DNA of 54,927 nucleotides, from IMG/VR virus record IMGVR_UViG_3300021425_000048, positions 1 through 54,927 of that record, one strand, 5' to 3'. Shown piece after piece: positions 1 through 5,491 of the stretch. How positions within the stretch are numbered: position 1 is the stretch's first letter; the number at the start of each line of letters is the position of its first letter. The stretch comes from a virus. Position numbers and translations under genes: made by a program. The notes below the pieces were generated by a model. The model was not told the origin of the DNA, searched no databases, and saw nothing but the letters and a program-made list of their open reading frames with translations.

Positions 1-80
1 GTGAGTCTAAGAGAGGAGTCTAGTAATCGTAAGTCTAGTCCAGAAATTTTTTCATCCTGTAAAAAAAAGAGCTCTAGAAA

Positions 81-110
81 CTTTCAGATACTCCGCGTAC
101 CTGTTATAAT
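81..110 (+). promoter_or_regulatory. Early-type promoter, copy 1
   Basis: CTTTCA at 81-86, a 17-base spacer, then TTATAAT at 104-110. The same architecture recurs at 967-996, 3315-3344, 8747-8776 and 13195-13224, each time just before a gene. The 18-base string TGTTATAATTATACTGTA at 102-119 is repeated exactly at 3336-3353. It would drive the small gene starting at 139. The promoter role is inferred from recurrence and position. Confidence 0.6.
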
Positions 111-138
111 TATACTGTATCAATCAAACAATATACAA

Positions 139-297
139 ATGAATAACTTTTTAATTGATCATACAAACCAGGCGCAGGCCCTCGCCTCCATCGCGGATTC
201 CCTTTCCGCGATCAGTGTATGTGCTCAATGGGCTACTGTAACTCTAATCATGGTCACTATTGCTCGTTTCGCTCAGTGGCTAACAACCGAAGCTTAA
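139..297 (+). CDS. Small membrane protein, unknown function
   Basis: The gene encodes 52 residues. I chose the ATG at 139 because it follows the promoter at 81-110 and an A-rich leader. The open frame extends upstream to position 1, but that extension reads through the promoter and is lysine/serine rich, so it is probably not translated. The N-terminal half is polar; residues about 30-48 (CAQWATVTLIMVTIARFAQW) form one hydrophobic segment, suggesting a single-pass inner-membrane protein. The stop is four bases before the next ATG, so the two genes are probably co-transcribed. I do not recognise the family. Confidence 0.55.
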   Translation: MNNFLIDHTNQAQALASIADSLSAISVCAQWATVTLIMVTIARFAQWLTTEA

Positions 298-301
298 CCC
301 T

Positions 302-691
302 ATGAAACTCTTGTACTGTAATACTTGCGGTGATACCTTCGGCCTATCGTATACTACCAAGACCTGCCAGTGCGGCGAGTGTGGTGGACATTACGAGAGA
401 GACGGTCTAAATGCAACGGCCTACGGTAACGCCACGCCACTCGGATTTGCTAATAGCTCTTTCAGGGACGCAAGGGAGACCCAACCAGAGTGGGGAGCCG
501 GTCGTGAATTTACTGCCTTTGTTATTCCTAAGGTTTGTCCTACCTTTAAACTGGTACCTTACGAGGAATACATACCCTCGGATGGTAACGACTACGGAGA
601 CGCCTTTGATGAACTAATGGATAAGGCAACACTGGACGCAAAATGGTCTAAGATAGAAAACGTCTTTAGGGGCGGTGATAGCGAATACTAA
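302..691 (+). CDS. Zinc-ribbon-containing small protein
   Basis: The gene encodes 129 residues. The N-terminus has four cysteines spaced as CNTC and CQCGEC (residues 6-9 and about 22-27), a pattern expected of a zinc ribbon that would bind one Zn2+ and often nucleic acid or a protein partner. The remainder is acidic and has no motif I recognise. It lies in the early region, directly after the small membrane gene. A regulatory or host-takeover role is only a guess from size and location. Confidence 0.6.
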   Translation: MKLLYCNTCGDTFGLSYTTKTCQCGECGGHYERDGLNATAYGNATPLGFANSSFRDARETQPEWGAGREFTAFVIPKVCPTFKLVPYEEYIPSDGNDYGDAFDELMDKATLDAKWSKIENVFRGGDSEY

Positions 692-703
692 TAGAATAGA
701 ATC

Positions 704-871
704 ATGAAAAGAATGACAAAGACTACAATTACCCGCTGGGCAGAACTGGCGGTATGGGGAATTGCTAATGCGATCTTAGGACTGCTGGTTTGCTGTATAG
801 GATTTGCAATGGCTGTTGCGTTTTGCCATGTGGTGGGATTGGACACTTCCTGGGCGCAAGGGATCCTATAG
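704..871 (+). CDS. Small membrane protein, unknown function
   Basis: The gene encodes 55 residues, starting MKRMTKTTITRW after an AT-rich leader (AATAGAATAGAATC), twelve bases after the previous stop. A basic N-terminus is followed by a long hydrophobic stretch at residues about 14-45 with two cysteines, consistent with one or two membrane passes, positive end inside. It is in line with the two genes upstream and is probably the last gene of that small operon. No family recognised. Confidence 0.5.
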   Translation: MKRMTKTTITRWAELAVWGIANAILGLLVCCIGFAMAVAFCHVVGLDTSWAQGIL

Positions 872-966
872 AGACTAGGGGAACTATGTGCTGCAGTGTG
901 CGACCGCCATTAGATAATGTGCCGACCATCTAAGAACTAGAAAAACAAAACTTTTTACTTTAGATT

Positions 967-996
967 CTTTCAGAATAAACTTTTAGTAGTTATAAT
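967..996 (+). promoter_or_regulatory. Early-type promoter, copy 2
   Basis: CTTTCA at 967-972, 17-base spacer, TTATAAT at 990-996, in front of the gene at 1045. It shares the GTTATAATTA block with copies 1 and 3. The 173 bases between 872 and 1044 hold nothing else I can assign. Confidence 0.55.
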
Positions 997-1044
997 TACT
1001 ACAAATAACAATAACACTTTTATTTACTCTTAAATTTTTAAACC

Positions 1045-1281
1045 ATGTCACGAAACTTAAATGACTGGATGATTACCGAACCTATTAAAGGTAATCACTA
1101 TAAGCTTTGGAAACTCCTCCCTGGCTCCGTGTTTGCTATCTCTACCCCTATGGGACCCTCTATGTTTGAGGTTATCTCTCAACGAGGTACACTTACTAAA
1201 TGCAAAAGCGGAGATACCGTTACTATGATTGATTCTTCTAATGAAGTGATCTATGAAGTAATGGGTACCGAGGCGGAGTAA
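1045..1281 (+). CDS. Hypothetical protein
   Basis: The gene encodes 78 residues starting MSRNLNDWM behind an early-type promoter and a T-rich leader. The sequence is soluble and mixed alpha/beta in character, with no cysteine motif, signal peptide or membrane segment. It is the only gene between that promoter and the first tRNA, so transcription probably continues into the tRNA. No family recognised. Confidence 0.55.
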   Translation: MSRNLNDWMITEPIKGNHYKLWKLLPGSVFAISTPMGPSMFEVISQRGTLTKCKSGDTVTMIDSSNEVIYEVMGTEAE

Positions 1282-1346
1282 CCTTAAACACTCACACACT
1301 TTTCGAGTTCTGCACCTCTACATAAAATTTTAGGTGCTATCAATCT

Positions 1347-1420
1347 GGGGATGTAGCTCAGTTGGTTAGAGCAGGACTCTTATACAGTCAAGGTCATGGG
1401 TTCAAGTCCCGTCATCCCTA
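1347..1420 (+). tRNA. tRNA-Ile (anticodon UAU)
   Basis: A 74-base cloverleaf. The acceptor GGGGATG pairs with CATCCCT (terminal G-U); the D stem is GCTC/GAGC; the anticodon loop CTTATAC gives UAU at 1381-1383; the T arm has loop TTCAAGT. The top pair of the anticodon stem is a G-A mismatch. The discriminator is A at 1420 and CCA is not encoded. UAU reads AUA directly, whereas bacteria normally use a CAU anticodon modified to lysidine. AUA is frequent in the AT-rich genes of this window. Confidence 0.88.
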
Positions 1421-1446
1421 CAACTCGCGTGTGAGGTTTAAAGCGA

Positions 1447-1613
1447 CCGTGCGCTTAACCACGGATTTACTAAAAAGGTCTAGGTGATTCCTTTTAAGCC
1501 TAGTCCATAAAATTAATAAAGGATGCAAGCAATAGCATTACCTGTTAACCTATTGCCTAAAGATATTATTACGGGTGTACTCCGATACTCGTGGAGGACT
1601 ATAACATCGAGTA
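1447..1613 (+). ncRNA. Run of hairpins, candidate structured RNA
   Basis: Between tRNA-Ile and the gene at 1689, four stem-loops follow one another: CCGTG/CACGG (1447-1451 with 1460-1464), GGTCTAGG/CCTAGTCC with one mismatch (1477-1484 with 1499-1506), GCAATAG/CTATTGC (1529-1535 with 1550-1556) and TACTCG/CGAGTA (1586-1591 with 1608-1613). None is followed by a T-run, so they are not ordinary terminators. A conserved phage RNA or a processed tRNA-operon spacer are both possible. A 40-codon frame at 1523-1645 overlaps part of it. Confidence 0.3.
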
Positions 1614-1645
1614 GAGAAGGTGAAGCGTGTATGCCACTGTCCTGA
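1523..1645 (+). CDS. Possible 40-residue protein
   Basis: An ATG after the A-rich leader AATTAATAAAGG opens 40 codons ending TGA at 1643-1645; the product begins MQAIALPVNLLPKDI. It resembles nothing I know. The leader looks like those of neighbouring genes, but the frame overlaps two strong hairpins, so it could equally be chance. Confidence 0.25.
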   Translation: MQAIALPVNLLPKDIITGVLRYSWRTITSSREGEACMPLS

Positions 1646-1688
1646 AAAGGCAGGCGCACACCAACTCGATTATTAATATTTTTAAAAA

Positions 1689-1928
1689 ATGTATGATAAA
1701 GAAAAAGACCCTGCCTTTATTGACAATCCGTATCTGACTGATTATGATCTAATGATGAGTCCTTGTGATAACCCAAACCCCCCATCATGGTGTGAAGGGA
1801 CAGGCGGTCCGTGTAACAACCCAAATCATGGACCATATTGCGATGGTGTACATAGTGTTCCAATTGATGGTGGATTTTTACTTTTGACTATTTCTATGAT
1901 TTATGGTATGTACTTAATTCGTGCGTAA
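1689..1928 (+). CDS. Cys-rich small protein with VPIDGG membrane tail
   Basis: The gene encodes 79 residues. A polar N-terminus is followed by two tandem copies of a cysteine motif, C-[DN]-N-P-N-x3-[WY]-C-[ED]-G, offset by 16 residues (CDNPNPPSWCEG and CNNPNHGPYCDG). The C-terminus is VPIDGG followed by about 18 hydrophobic residues and a final arginine. From memory, Pro-Ile-Asp-Gly-Gly followed by one membrane segment is a common ending of small flavobacterial proteins of unknown role, so the gene probably came from a host or mimics one. It has no N-terminal signal peptide. It sits alone between two tRNA genes. Confidence 0.6.
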   Translation: MYDKEKDPAFIDNPYLTDYDLMMSPCDNPNPPSWCEGTGGPCNNPNHGPYCDGVHSVPIDGGFLLLTISMIYGMYLIRA

Positions 1929-1960
1929 GTAAAAAAGCTTATCATTATCAAATTTGATAT

Positions 1961-2034
1961 AACCTCGTAGCTCAGTTGGTTAGAGCATCTCACTTTTAAT
2001 GAGAGGGTCCTGGGTTCGAGTCCCAGCGGGGTTA
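1961..2034 (+). tRNA. tRNA-Lys (anticodon UUU)
   Basis: A 74-base cloverleaf. The acceptor AACCTCG pairs with CGGGGTT with one G-U; the D stem is GCTC/GAGC; the anticodon stem TCTCA/TGAGA is perfect around loop CTTTTAA, giving UUU at 1995-1997; the T arm is CTGGG-TTCGAGT-CCCAG. The discriminator is A at 2034, with no encoded CCA. Confidence 0.93.
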
Positions 2035-2110
2035 CTTAATTTAAACTAAGTATAAATGCATAGTAAAAGTAGAGGCTCGCCTAATGTTTGATTTTCCTTA
2101 AATCAAAACA

Positions 2111-2317
2111 ATGCGTAAGTTACGTAAATGGCGAGTAGAGATTATCCATGTTAATGGGTACACCGCTCCCTCCATACCTGTCTGGACTGAGGGTGACAGA
2201 TTATGGAAAGCAGAAGCTAATGCTATTGAGACTGCAAAGTCACAAAGCAGATTGGCTGACTTTTCTCAGTATACCTTTAAGGCGGTTCACTTAAACCCTG
2301 AACCTTCTGAGGAGTAA
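2111..2317 (+). CDS. Hypothetical protein
   Basis: The gene encodes 68 residues starting MRKLRKWRVEII, with a basic N-terminus and an acidic end (EPSEE). It has no membrane segment or known motif. It lies between tRNA-Lys and a hairpin that probably ends the transcript at 2321-2354, and reads as the last gene of the tRNA-Lys unit. No family recognised. Confidence 0.55.
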   Translation: MRKLRKWRVEIIHVNGYTAPSIPVWTEGDRLWKAEANAIETAKSQSRLADFSQYTFKAVHLNPEPSEE

Positions 2318-2320
2318 ATC

Positions 2321-2354
2321 AATTGGGTGGTCGGTTTCTATCGGCCACCCAATT
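2321..2354 (+). terminator. Long perfect hairpin after the 68-residue gene
   Basis: AATTGGGTGGTC (2321-2332) pairs along all 12 bases (one G-U) with GGCCACCCAATT (2343-2354) around a 10-base loop. It begins three bases after the stop codon. There is no clear T-run, so it may be an mRNA end-stabilising structure rather than a classic intrinsic terminator. Confidence 0.6.
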
Positions 2355-2386
2355 AAACTAAATAATAGTTAATCAATATAATAATA
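2353..2386 (+). promoter_or_regulatory. Second-class promoter candidate, copy 1
   Basis: TTAAAC at 2353-2358, 18-base spacer, TATAATAATA at 2377-2386, immediately before the operon that starts at 2396. A similar arrangement is seen at 5002-5030, 20572-20601 and 29062-29090. The promoter role is inferred. Confidence 0.4.
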
Positions 2387-2395
2387 AACAAAGTT

Positions 2396-2710
2396 ATGGC
2401 AAAGCTACTAAAGAAAAAATACCGCAGGGAAAAAGACGAGTTAATTAATGCTCTTCTTAAGGAAGATCGAAGAACTGTTGTTCTAGGTATTGAAGTTTTA
2501 GAAACATCTAAGTTAAAAGGGTACCTCATCTATGAGTGCACATACCTAGATGCTGGTAAAGAAAAGGTTATCAATATCATTGCACAAGATATTACTGATG
2601 CTATGTCAAAGCTGGAAAATATACTAGGTTCAGGAATTCCTGCACAAACCGCTAGTCTTATACTAGGTAATGAGAAATTTGCAAACATACCAAAAACTCC
2701 TCTAGGATAA
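2396..2710 (+). CDS. Hypothetical protein
   Basis: The gene encodes 104 residues, starting MAKLLKKKYRREKDEL, with a strongly basic N-terminal 16 residues followed by a soluble alpha/beta region. The basic tail could bind nucleic acid. It is the first gene of a packed operon that continues with a 40-residue protein, thioredoxin and a membrane protein, with overlaps between the last three. No family recognised. Confidence 0.6.
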   Translation: MAKLLKKKYRREKDELINALLKEDRRTVVLGIEVLETSKLKGYLIYECTYLDAGKEKVINIIAQDITDAMSKLENILGSGIPAQTASLILGNEKFANIPKTPLG

Positions 2711-2715
2711 ATAAA

Positions 2716-2838
2716 ATGGTTGTATATAAGATCACAGCAAACGGTGTTACACAAAGCACTACAACAGGTGTCGAGCTATACGCATCGATACTGGATAAGT
2801 TTAATATTGAATATAAAATAGAAAAAGAAAATGACTAA
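2716..2838 (+). CDS. 40-residue protein upstream of thioredoxin
   Basis: ATG at 2716, five bases after the previous stop, opens 40 codons ending TAA at 2836-2838. The last eight bases overlap the start of the thioredoxin gene (ATG 2831), the usual sign of translational coupling. The product begins MVVYKITANGVTQ. With this size and its position next to a thioredoxin it could be a partner of that protein, but no motif supports a function. Confidence 0.5.
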   Translation: MVVYKITANGVTQSTTTGVELYASILDKFNIEYKIEKEND

Positions 2839-3109
2839 AGAAGATTTTAAAGGCCCTAAAGTATTAGTTGACTTTTGGGCTGAATGGTGTGGCCCATGTA
2901 AAATGATGAAGCCACGCATAGAAAAGTTTGCAGAAGAAAACCCAGATGTTAAGGTTATCTTTTGTAATGTAGATGAAGAGCATGAAATGGCACAACATTT
3001 TGGTATTAGAAGCATTCCCACACTCGTCTATTTTGAAGACGGTGAAGTCATAGGTAAAAAAATAGGGTCTGTTAGTGATATTCAAATTAAAGAACTTGTT
3101 GGAGTATGA
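2831..3109 (+). CDS. trxA: Thioredoxin
   Basis: The gene encodes 92 residues, slightly shorter than the usual 105-110. The active site WCGPC is at residues 19-23, preceded by the conserved VDFWAEW strand and followed by the cis-proline loop (RSIPTLVYF, about 59-67) and the C-terminal G-x3-G region. All catalytic residues are present, so it should be an active dithiol reductant. In phages such proteins supply reducing power to ribonucleotide reductase or serve in polymerase complexes; which applies here cannot be seen. It overlaps both neighbours and belongs to the 2396-3303 operon. Confidence 0.93.
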   Translation: MTKEDFKGPKVLVDFWAEWCGPCKMMKPRIEKFAEENPDVKVIFCNVDEEHEMAQHFGIRSIPTLVYFEDGEVIGKKIGSVSDIQIKELVGV

Positions 3110-3303
3110 ATCTGATTCAATATATTACGATATACTTTTTGGTTGGAGTTGCATGTTCATTTTCATTTGAAACGATCTATCGCAAATTAGGAATGGATGA
3201 ACCTAGTACTGGTGAAAGATTCTATTGGCTATTTCTTTGGCCTATCTTTGTCCTCGTTTTTATATGGGGTGCATTTTTCTTTAATGATGATGACGATAAT
3301 TAA
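3106..3303 (+). CDS. Small membrane protein, two predicted passes
   Basis: The gene encodes 65 residues, overlapping the thioredoxin stop by four bases (ATGA). Hydrophobic segments lie at residues about 4-22 and 40-58, separated by a polar loop containing RKLGMDEPSTGERF, and the protein ends in an acidic tail (NDDDDN). Coupling to thioredoxin may mean a membrane-side partner, but there are no cysteine pairs to suggest electron transfer. No family recognised. Confidence 0.55.
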   Translation: MNLIQYITIYFLVGVACSFSFETIYRKLGMDEPSTGERFYWLFLWPIFVLVFIWGAFFFNDDDDN

Positions 3304-3314
3304 TTTCAGTTTTT

Positions 3315-3344
3315 CTTTCACTTCATATCCATACTTGTTATAAT
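3315..3344 (+). promoter_or_regulatory. Early-type promoter, copy 3
   Basis: CTTTCA at 3315-3320, exactly 17 bases, TTATAAT at 3338-3344, 27 bases before the ATG at 3372. The string at 3336-3353 is identical to 102-119. It serves the 75-residue gene and probably tRNA-Leu behind it. Confidence 0.6.
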
Positions 3345-3371
3345 TATACTGTAACAAACAATTTAATAAAA

Positions 3372-3599
3372 ATGAAAAATTACACTGCAACTGCTTCTGC
3401 TGCATTTCTTCTTATTATTGGAGGTCTTGCTATAACGCTGCTACTTACGTGGCCAATGCAAATCCTTTGGAACATATGCTTAGTACCGGCAATTGATCCT
3501 ATCAATGAAATTACATTTTGGCAAGCATTAGGAATAAATGTTTTATTCTCAATAGTCTTCGGTAAAACTGGCCTAACAAGTAAAAAGTCTACAAAATAA
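3372..3599 (+). CDS. Small membrane protein, two predicted passes
   Basis: The gene encodes 75 residues with hydrophobic segments at about 9-35 (ending in TWPMQILW) and 46-66, and a lysine-rich end (TSKKSTK). It follows its own promoter and lies eight bases before tRNA-Leu, so the two are probably co-transcribed. It has no cysteines of note and no family I recognise. Several such tiny membrane proteins cluster in this part of the genome. Confidence 0.55.
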   Translation: MKNYTATASAAFLLIIGGLAITLLLTWPMQILWNICLVPAIDPINEITFWQALGINVLFSIVFGKTGLTSKKSTK

Positions 3600-3606
3600 A
3601 ATGAAT

Positions 3607-3695
3607 GCCGCTGTGGTGAAATTGGTAGACACGAGGGACTTAAAATCCCTTTCGCCGAACGGTGAGTGCCGGTTCGAATCCGGCCAGCGGTACCA
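3607..3695 (+). tRNA. tRNA-Leu (anticodon UAA), CCA encoded
   Basis: A type II tRNA with long variable arm. The acceptor GCCGCTG pairs with CAGCGGT (one G-U); the anticodon stem AGGGA/TCCCT holds loop CTTAAAA, giving UAA; the variable arm lies around TTCGCCGAACGGTGAGT; the T arm is GCCGG-TTCGAAT-CCGGC. The discriminator is A at 3692, followed by an encoded CCA (3693-3695), unlike the other tRNAs here. Confidence 0.93.
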
Positions 3696-3712
3696 ATCTT
3701 AAATTAATAATT

Positions 3713-3973
3713 ATGAAAAAATTTAAAAAGGACGACAAAGTCAAATGGATTTCTAAAATGACTATTGTTCCACACCCTGAAGGAAAGACTGACCGTAAAG
3801 GTGAAGTACTTCCAGTATTCCGTGATAAAGAATGCTATGGTCGAATCATTAGCGAAACCTCTAGGGGCCGATGGACGGTAAGACCAGACTGGGCAGAGGA
3901 GTACAAAGATAAAATGTGCGGTGAACGCTATTATGATAAAATGATTAAAGAATCTGAACTTACCCTTATCTAA
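3713..3973 (+). CDS. Hypothetical basic protein
   Basis: The gene encodes 86 residues. The ATG at 3713 (MKKFKKDDKVKWISK) is preferred, since an upstream in-frame start would lie inside tRNA-Leu. The protein begins very basic and contains GRIISETSRGRWTVRPDW, a pattern of short beta strands like small SH3/KOW-type folds (D-x-V-x-W start, G-x-I at mid). That fold is a weak inference. It overlaps nothing and is followed after two bases by the next gene, so the pair is probably an operon. Confidence 0.55.
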   Translation: MKKFKKDDKVKWISKMTIVPHPEGKTDRKGEVLPVFRDKECYGRIISETSRGRWTVRPDWAEEYKDKMCGERYYDKMIKESELTLI

Positions 3974-3975
3974 CC

Positions 3976-4248
3976 ATGAGTATTGAAGTAAAAGAAACAC
4001 ATGAATTTGAAATGCCGATGGATATTCAAATCGAAGAATCTAAAGAAGTTTGGTGGGCATCTACTATCGAATATGATCTTACCGTTAATGGCCAAGAATG
4101 GTCTGTGAGAGTTGCTGAAACTCCTAAGGGTACTGACTTCTATTATTTTACTGAAGACGGTTGGGAACCTTTTACTGAAGAAGGCGAGGAACCTGTACTT
4201 GATGCGATTTACGAAGCATGGTCTGACGGAGAATTAATTCACGAATAA
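3976..4248 (+). CDS. Hypothetical acidic protein
   Basis: The gene encodes 90 residues and is highly acidic (many Glu/Asp) with seven tryptophans. It alternates beta-like stretches (EVWWASTIEYDLTVNGQEW) with an acidic C-terminus. Small acidic phage proteins sometimes mimic DNA or inhibit host enzymes, but nothing specific supports that here. It follows the basic 86-residue gene by two bases; the opposite charges make an interacting pair conceivable. Confidence 0.55.
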   Translation: MSIEVKETHEFEMPMDIQIEESKEVWWASTIEYDLTVNGQEWSVRVAETPKGTDFYYFTEDGWEPFTEEGEEPVLDAIYEAWSDGELIHE

Positions 4249-4254
4249 CAATAT

Positions 4255-4328
4255 GGACCAGTAGCTCAGTTGGATAGAGCATCTGCCTTCTAAGCAGACG
4301 GTCACAGGTTCGAATCCTGTCTGGTTCA
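4255..4328 (+). tRNA. tRNA-Arg (anticodon UCU)
   Basis: The acceptor GGACCAG pairs with CTGGTTC (one G-U); the D stem is GCTC/GAGC; the anticodon stem TCTGC/GCAGA is perfect with loop CTTCTAA, giving UCU, which reads AGA, the dominant arginine codon in this window; the T arm is ACAGG-TTCGAAT-CCTGT. The discriminator is A at 4328. Confidence 0.93.
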
Positions 4329-4332
4329 CAAA

Positions 4333-4423
4333 GAGAGGTATAGTGAAGCTGATCAAATTGAGAATAAGGTAAAGGTTAACCTCTCATTAATGCAGTAACC
4401 TTGAAAGACCCGAAATACCTCTC
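4333..4423 (+). ncRNA. Large closed stem between tRNA-Arg and a tRNA remnant
   Basis: GAGAGGTAT (4333-4341) is perfectly complementary to ATACCTCTC (4415-4423), closing a 73-base loop that contains a second 5-bp stem (AAGGT 4366-4370 with ACCTT 4398-4402) and the palindrome GGTTAACC. The size is close to a tRNA (91 bases), but there is no recognisable D arm or TTCGA T-loop. It could be a processed RNA or a decayed tRNA-like element. Confidence 0.3.
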
Positions 4424-4426
4424 GAC

Positions 4427-4447
4427 GGACTTTTAGCTCAGTTGGAT
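4427..4447 (+). pseudogene. Truncated tRNA 5' end
   Basis: These 21 bases match positions 1-21 of tRNA-Arg at 4255 in 18 of 21 places, including the whole TAGCTCAGTTGGAT D-arm segment, and then stop abruptly at a T-run and the late-type promoter of the next gene. No anticodon or T arm follows. It is best read as the stub left when a recombination event replaced the rest of a tRNA. Confidence 0.65.
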
Positions 4448-4453
4448 CTTTTT

Positions 4454-4462
4454 GAATATATA
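4454..4462 (+). promoter_or_regulatory. Late-type promoter element
   Basis: GAATATATA followed by an A-run, 14 bases before the ATG at 4477. The same nonamer precedes genes at 15683/15691, 22642, 30362 and 32589, and the minus-strand operon at 11251. By comparison with T4 (TATAAATA) it is a likely late promoter. Confidence 0.55.
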
Positions 4463-4476
4463 AAAAAACAAATACT

Positions 4477-4938
4477 ATGATAAACATATATGGCACAAAT
4501 GCAGGTGGCACTCCTACAGGATGGACCACTAAGATTACATCCCTAATGAATGTTGCTGAGTACGGAGTTTATGATTCAAAAGACTATGATCAAGCCCAGG
4601 CAAATTTACCTTGGATTGTTGCATTAGAAGATGGTGAAGACAGACTGAAAATAGCAAACAGTATATTAAAAGGATCTACCTTTTATCAATTCTTTGATGG
4701 CTGTAATAATTTAGCCGGCGTTGACTTCGGTGAAGGTTTAGTTGTTGGGTGTTGCTCTTTGATTAGACCTAATACAAAAATTGGAAATCAAGTTTATATC
4801 GGCGCAGGTACTATCATTGATATTGGTTGTACTATTGGTGATGGTGTAACTATTGGAGATAATGTAACCGTTGGAGAAAATGTTACTATTCCAGCTAATA
4901 CCGTTATACCATCCGGTTCTGTAGTTACCGCAGAATAA
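4477..4938 (+). CDS. Left-handed beta-helix (hexapeptide repeat) protein
   Basis: The gene encodes 153 residues. From about residue 82 onward it has successive hexad repeats of the [LIV]-G-x4 type (VGCCSLI, IGNQVY, IGAGTI, IGDGVT, IGDNVT, VGENVT, ending PANTVIPSGSVV), the signature of left-handed beta-helix acyltransferases and related carbonic-anhydrase-like proteins. The N-terminal 75 residues are unlike an acyltransferase and include a tryptophan-rich stretch. No catalytic histidine is visible in the repeats. A late-type promoter precedes it, so a virion role (a trimeric helix in tail or baseplate) is as likely as an enzyme. A terminator follows at 4970. Confidence 0.7.
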   Translation: MINIYGTNAGGTPTGWTTKITSLMNVAEYGVYDSKDYDQAQANLPWIVALEDGEDRLKIANSILKGSTFYQFFDGCNNLAGVDFGEGLVVGCCSLIRPNTKIGNQVYIGAGTIIDIGCTIGDGVTIGDNVTVGENVTIPANTVIPSGSVVTAE

Positions 4939-4969
4939 TATTCATAGAAAATACATTACTTAAATAAAG

Positions 4970-4999
4970 CCTAGAGTCTTATGATTCTAGGTTTTCTTT
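4970..4999 (+). terminator. Intrinsic terminator
   Basis: CCTAGA (4970-4975) pairs with TCTAGG (4986-4991), extended inward by a few further pairs, followed by TTTTCTTTT. It ends the transcript of the beta-helix gene. Confidence 0.8.
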
Positions 5000-5001
5000 T
5001 G

Positions 5002-5030
5002 TTAAACCTTTTTACATTAATGTATATAAT
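5002..5030 (+). promoter_or_regulatory. Second-class promoter candidate, copy 2
   Basis: TTAAAC at 5002-5007, 17-base spacer, TATAAT at 5025-5030 followed by AATAAAC, 19 bases before the ATG at 5050 and directly behind a terminator. The sequence around the -10 (TATAATAATAAAC) is identical to the copy at 2377. Confidence 0.5.
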
Positions 5031-5049
5031 AATAAACAAAAACTAAATT

Positions 5050-5394
5050 ATGGAAACACTTTATTTTACTTTAGGAATACTTACGGTCCTTGTTATATTA
5101 GGGGTCATTGGTATTGTTAAGGTCTGGCAGAAGGTTTCAGAATTGTCAATCATTGAAGACGATTTAAGAAACCACATTAATTTAATTGCAGATGATCTAA
5201 ATACAGAACTGCATAACTTACAAGACTTAACAACAGAGGATCTTAACAGAATCGAACGTGGCTTTATAGAAGAAACATCTGAACTATCCAGAATGGTAGA
5301 TTCTCGTTTAGACAAATTCGATCATAAGGTTAATTCTCGCTTAGATAAATTTGATTCTACATTAGGTAGTATTATAGTTAAATTTAATAAGTAA
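5050..5394 (+). CDS. Membrane-anchored coiled-coil protein
   Basis: The gene encodes 114 residues. An N-terminal hydrophobic segment at about 5-27 (ILTVLVILGVIGIVKVW) is followed by a continuous heptad-like coiled coil to the end. Near the C-terminus an 11-residue unit (SRLDKFDHKVN / SRLDKFDSTLG) is directly repeated, also visible in the DNA as a 33-base offset (5301 and 5334; 19 of 22 bases match). The layout resembles small membrane-tethered phage coiled coils used in lysis control or exclusion, but no specific family is recognised. It precedes tRNA-Gln. Confidence 0.6.
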   Translation: METLYFTLGILTVLVILGVIGIVKVWQKVSELSIIEDDLRNHINLIADDLNTELHNLQDLTTEDLNRIERGFIEETSELSRMVDSRLDKFDHKVNSRLDKFDSTLGSIIVKFNK

Positions 5395-5414
5395 TAAAAC
5401 CGTGAACGGTATTT

Positions 5415-5487
5415 TACCCCTTGGTGTAATTGGCAACACGTCTGATTTTGGTTCAGAAGAGCGTAGGTTCGAACCCTGCAGGGGTAA
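5415..5487 (+). tRNA. tRNA-Gln (anticodon UUG)
   Basis: The acceptor TACCCCT pairs perfectly with AGGGGTA; the D stem is GTGT/ACAC; the anticodon stem TCTGA/TCAGA has loop TTTTGGT, giving UUG; the T arm is GTAGG-TTCGAAC-CCTGC. The layout, including the start at a weak U1-A72 pair, is typical of Bacteroidota tRNA-Gln. Confidence 0.93.
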
Positions 5488-5491
5488 CTCT

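Noticed and set aside
1-138. Upstream extension of the first gene from a GTG at position 1
   Set aside because: It crosses the promoter at 81-110 and its codon use is unlike the neighbours; ATG 139 fits the leader pattern.
3662-3712. Earlier start for the 86-residue gene
   Set aside because: It lies within the 3' half of tRNA-Leu; the ATG at 3713 has a normal A-rich leader.
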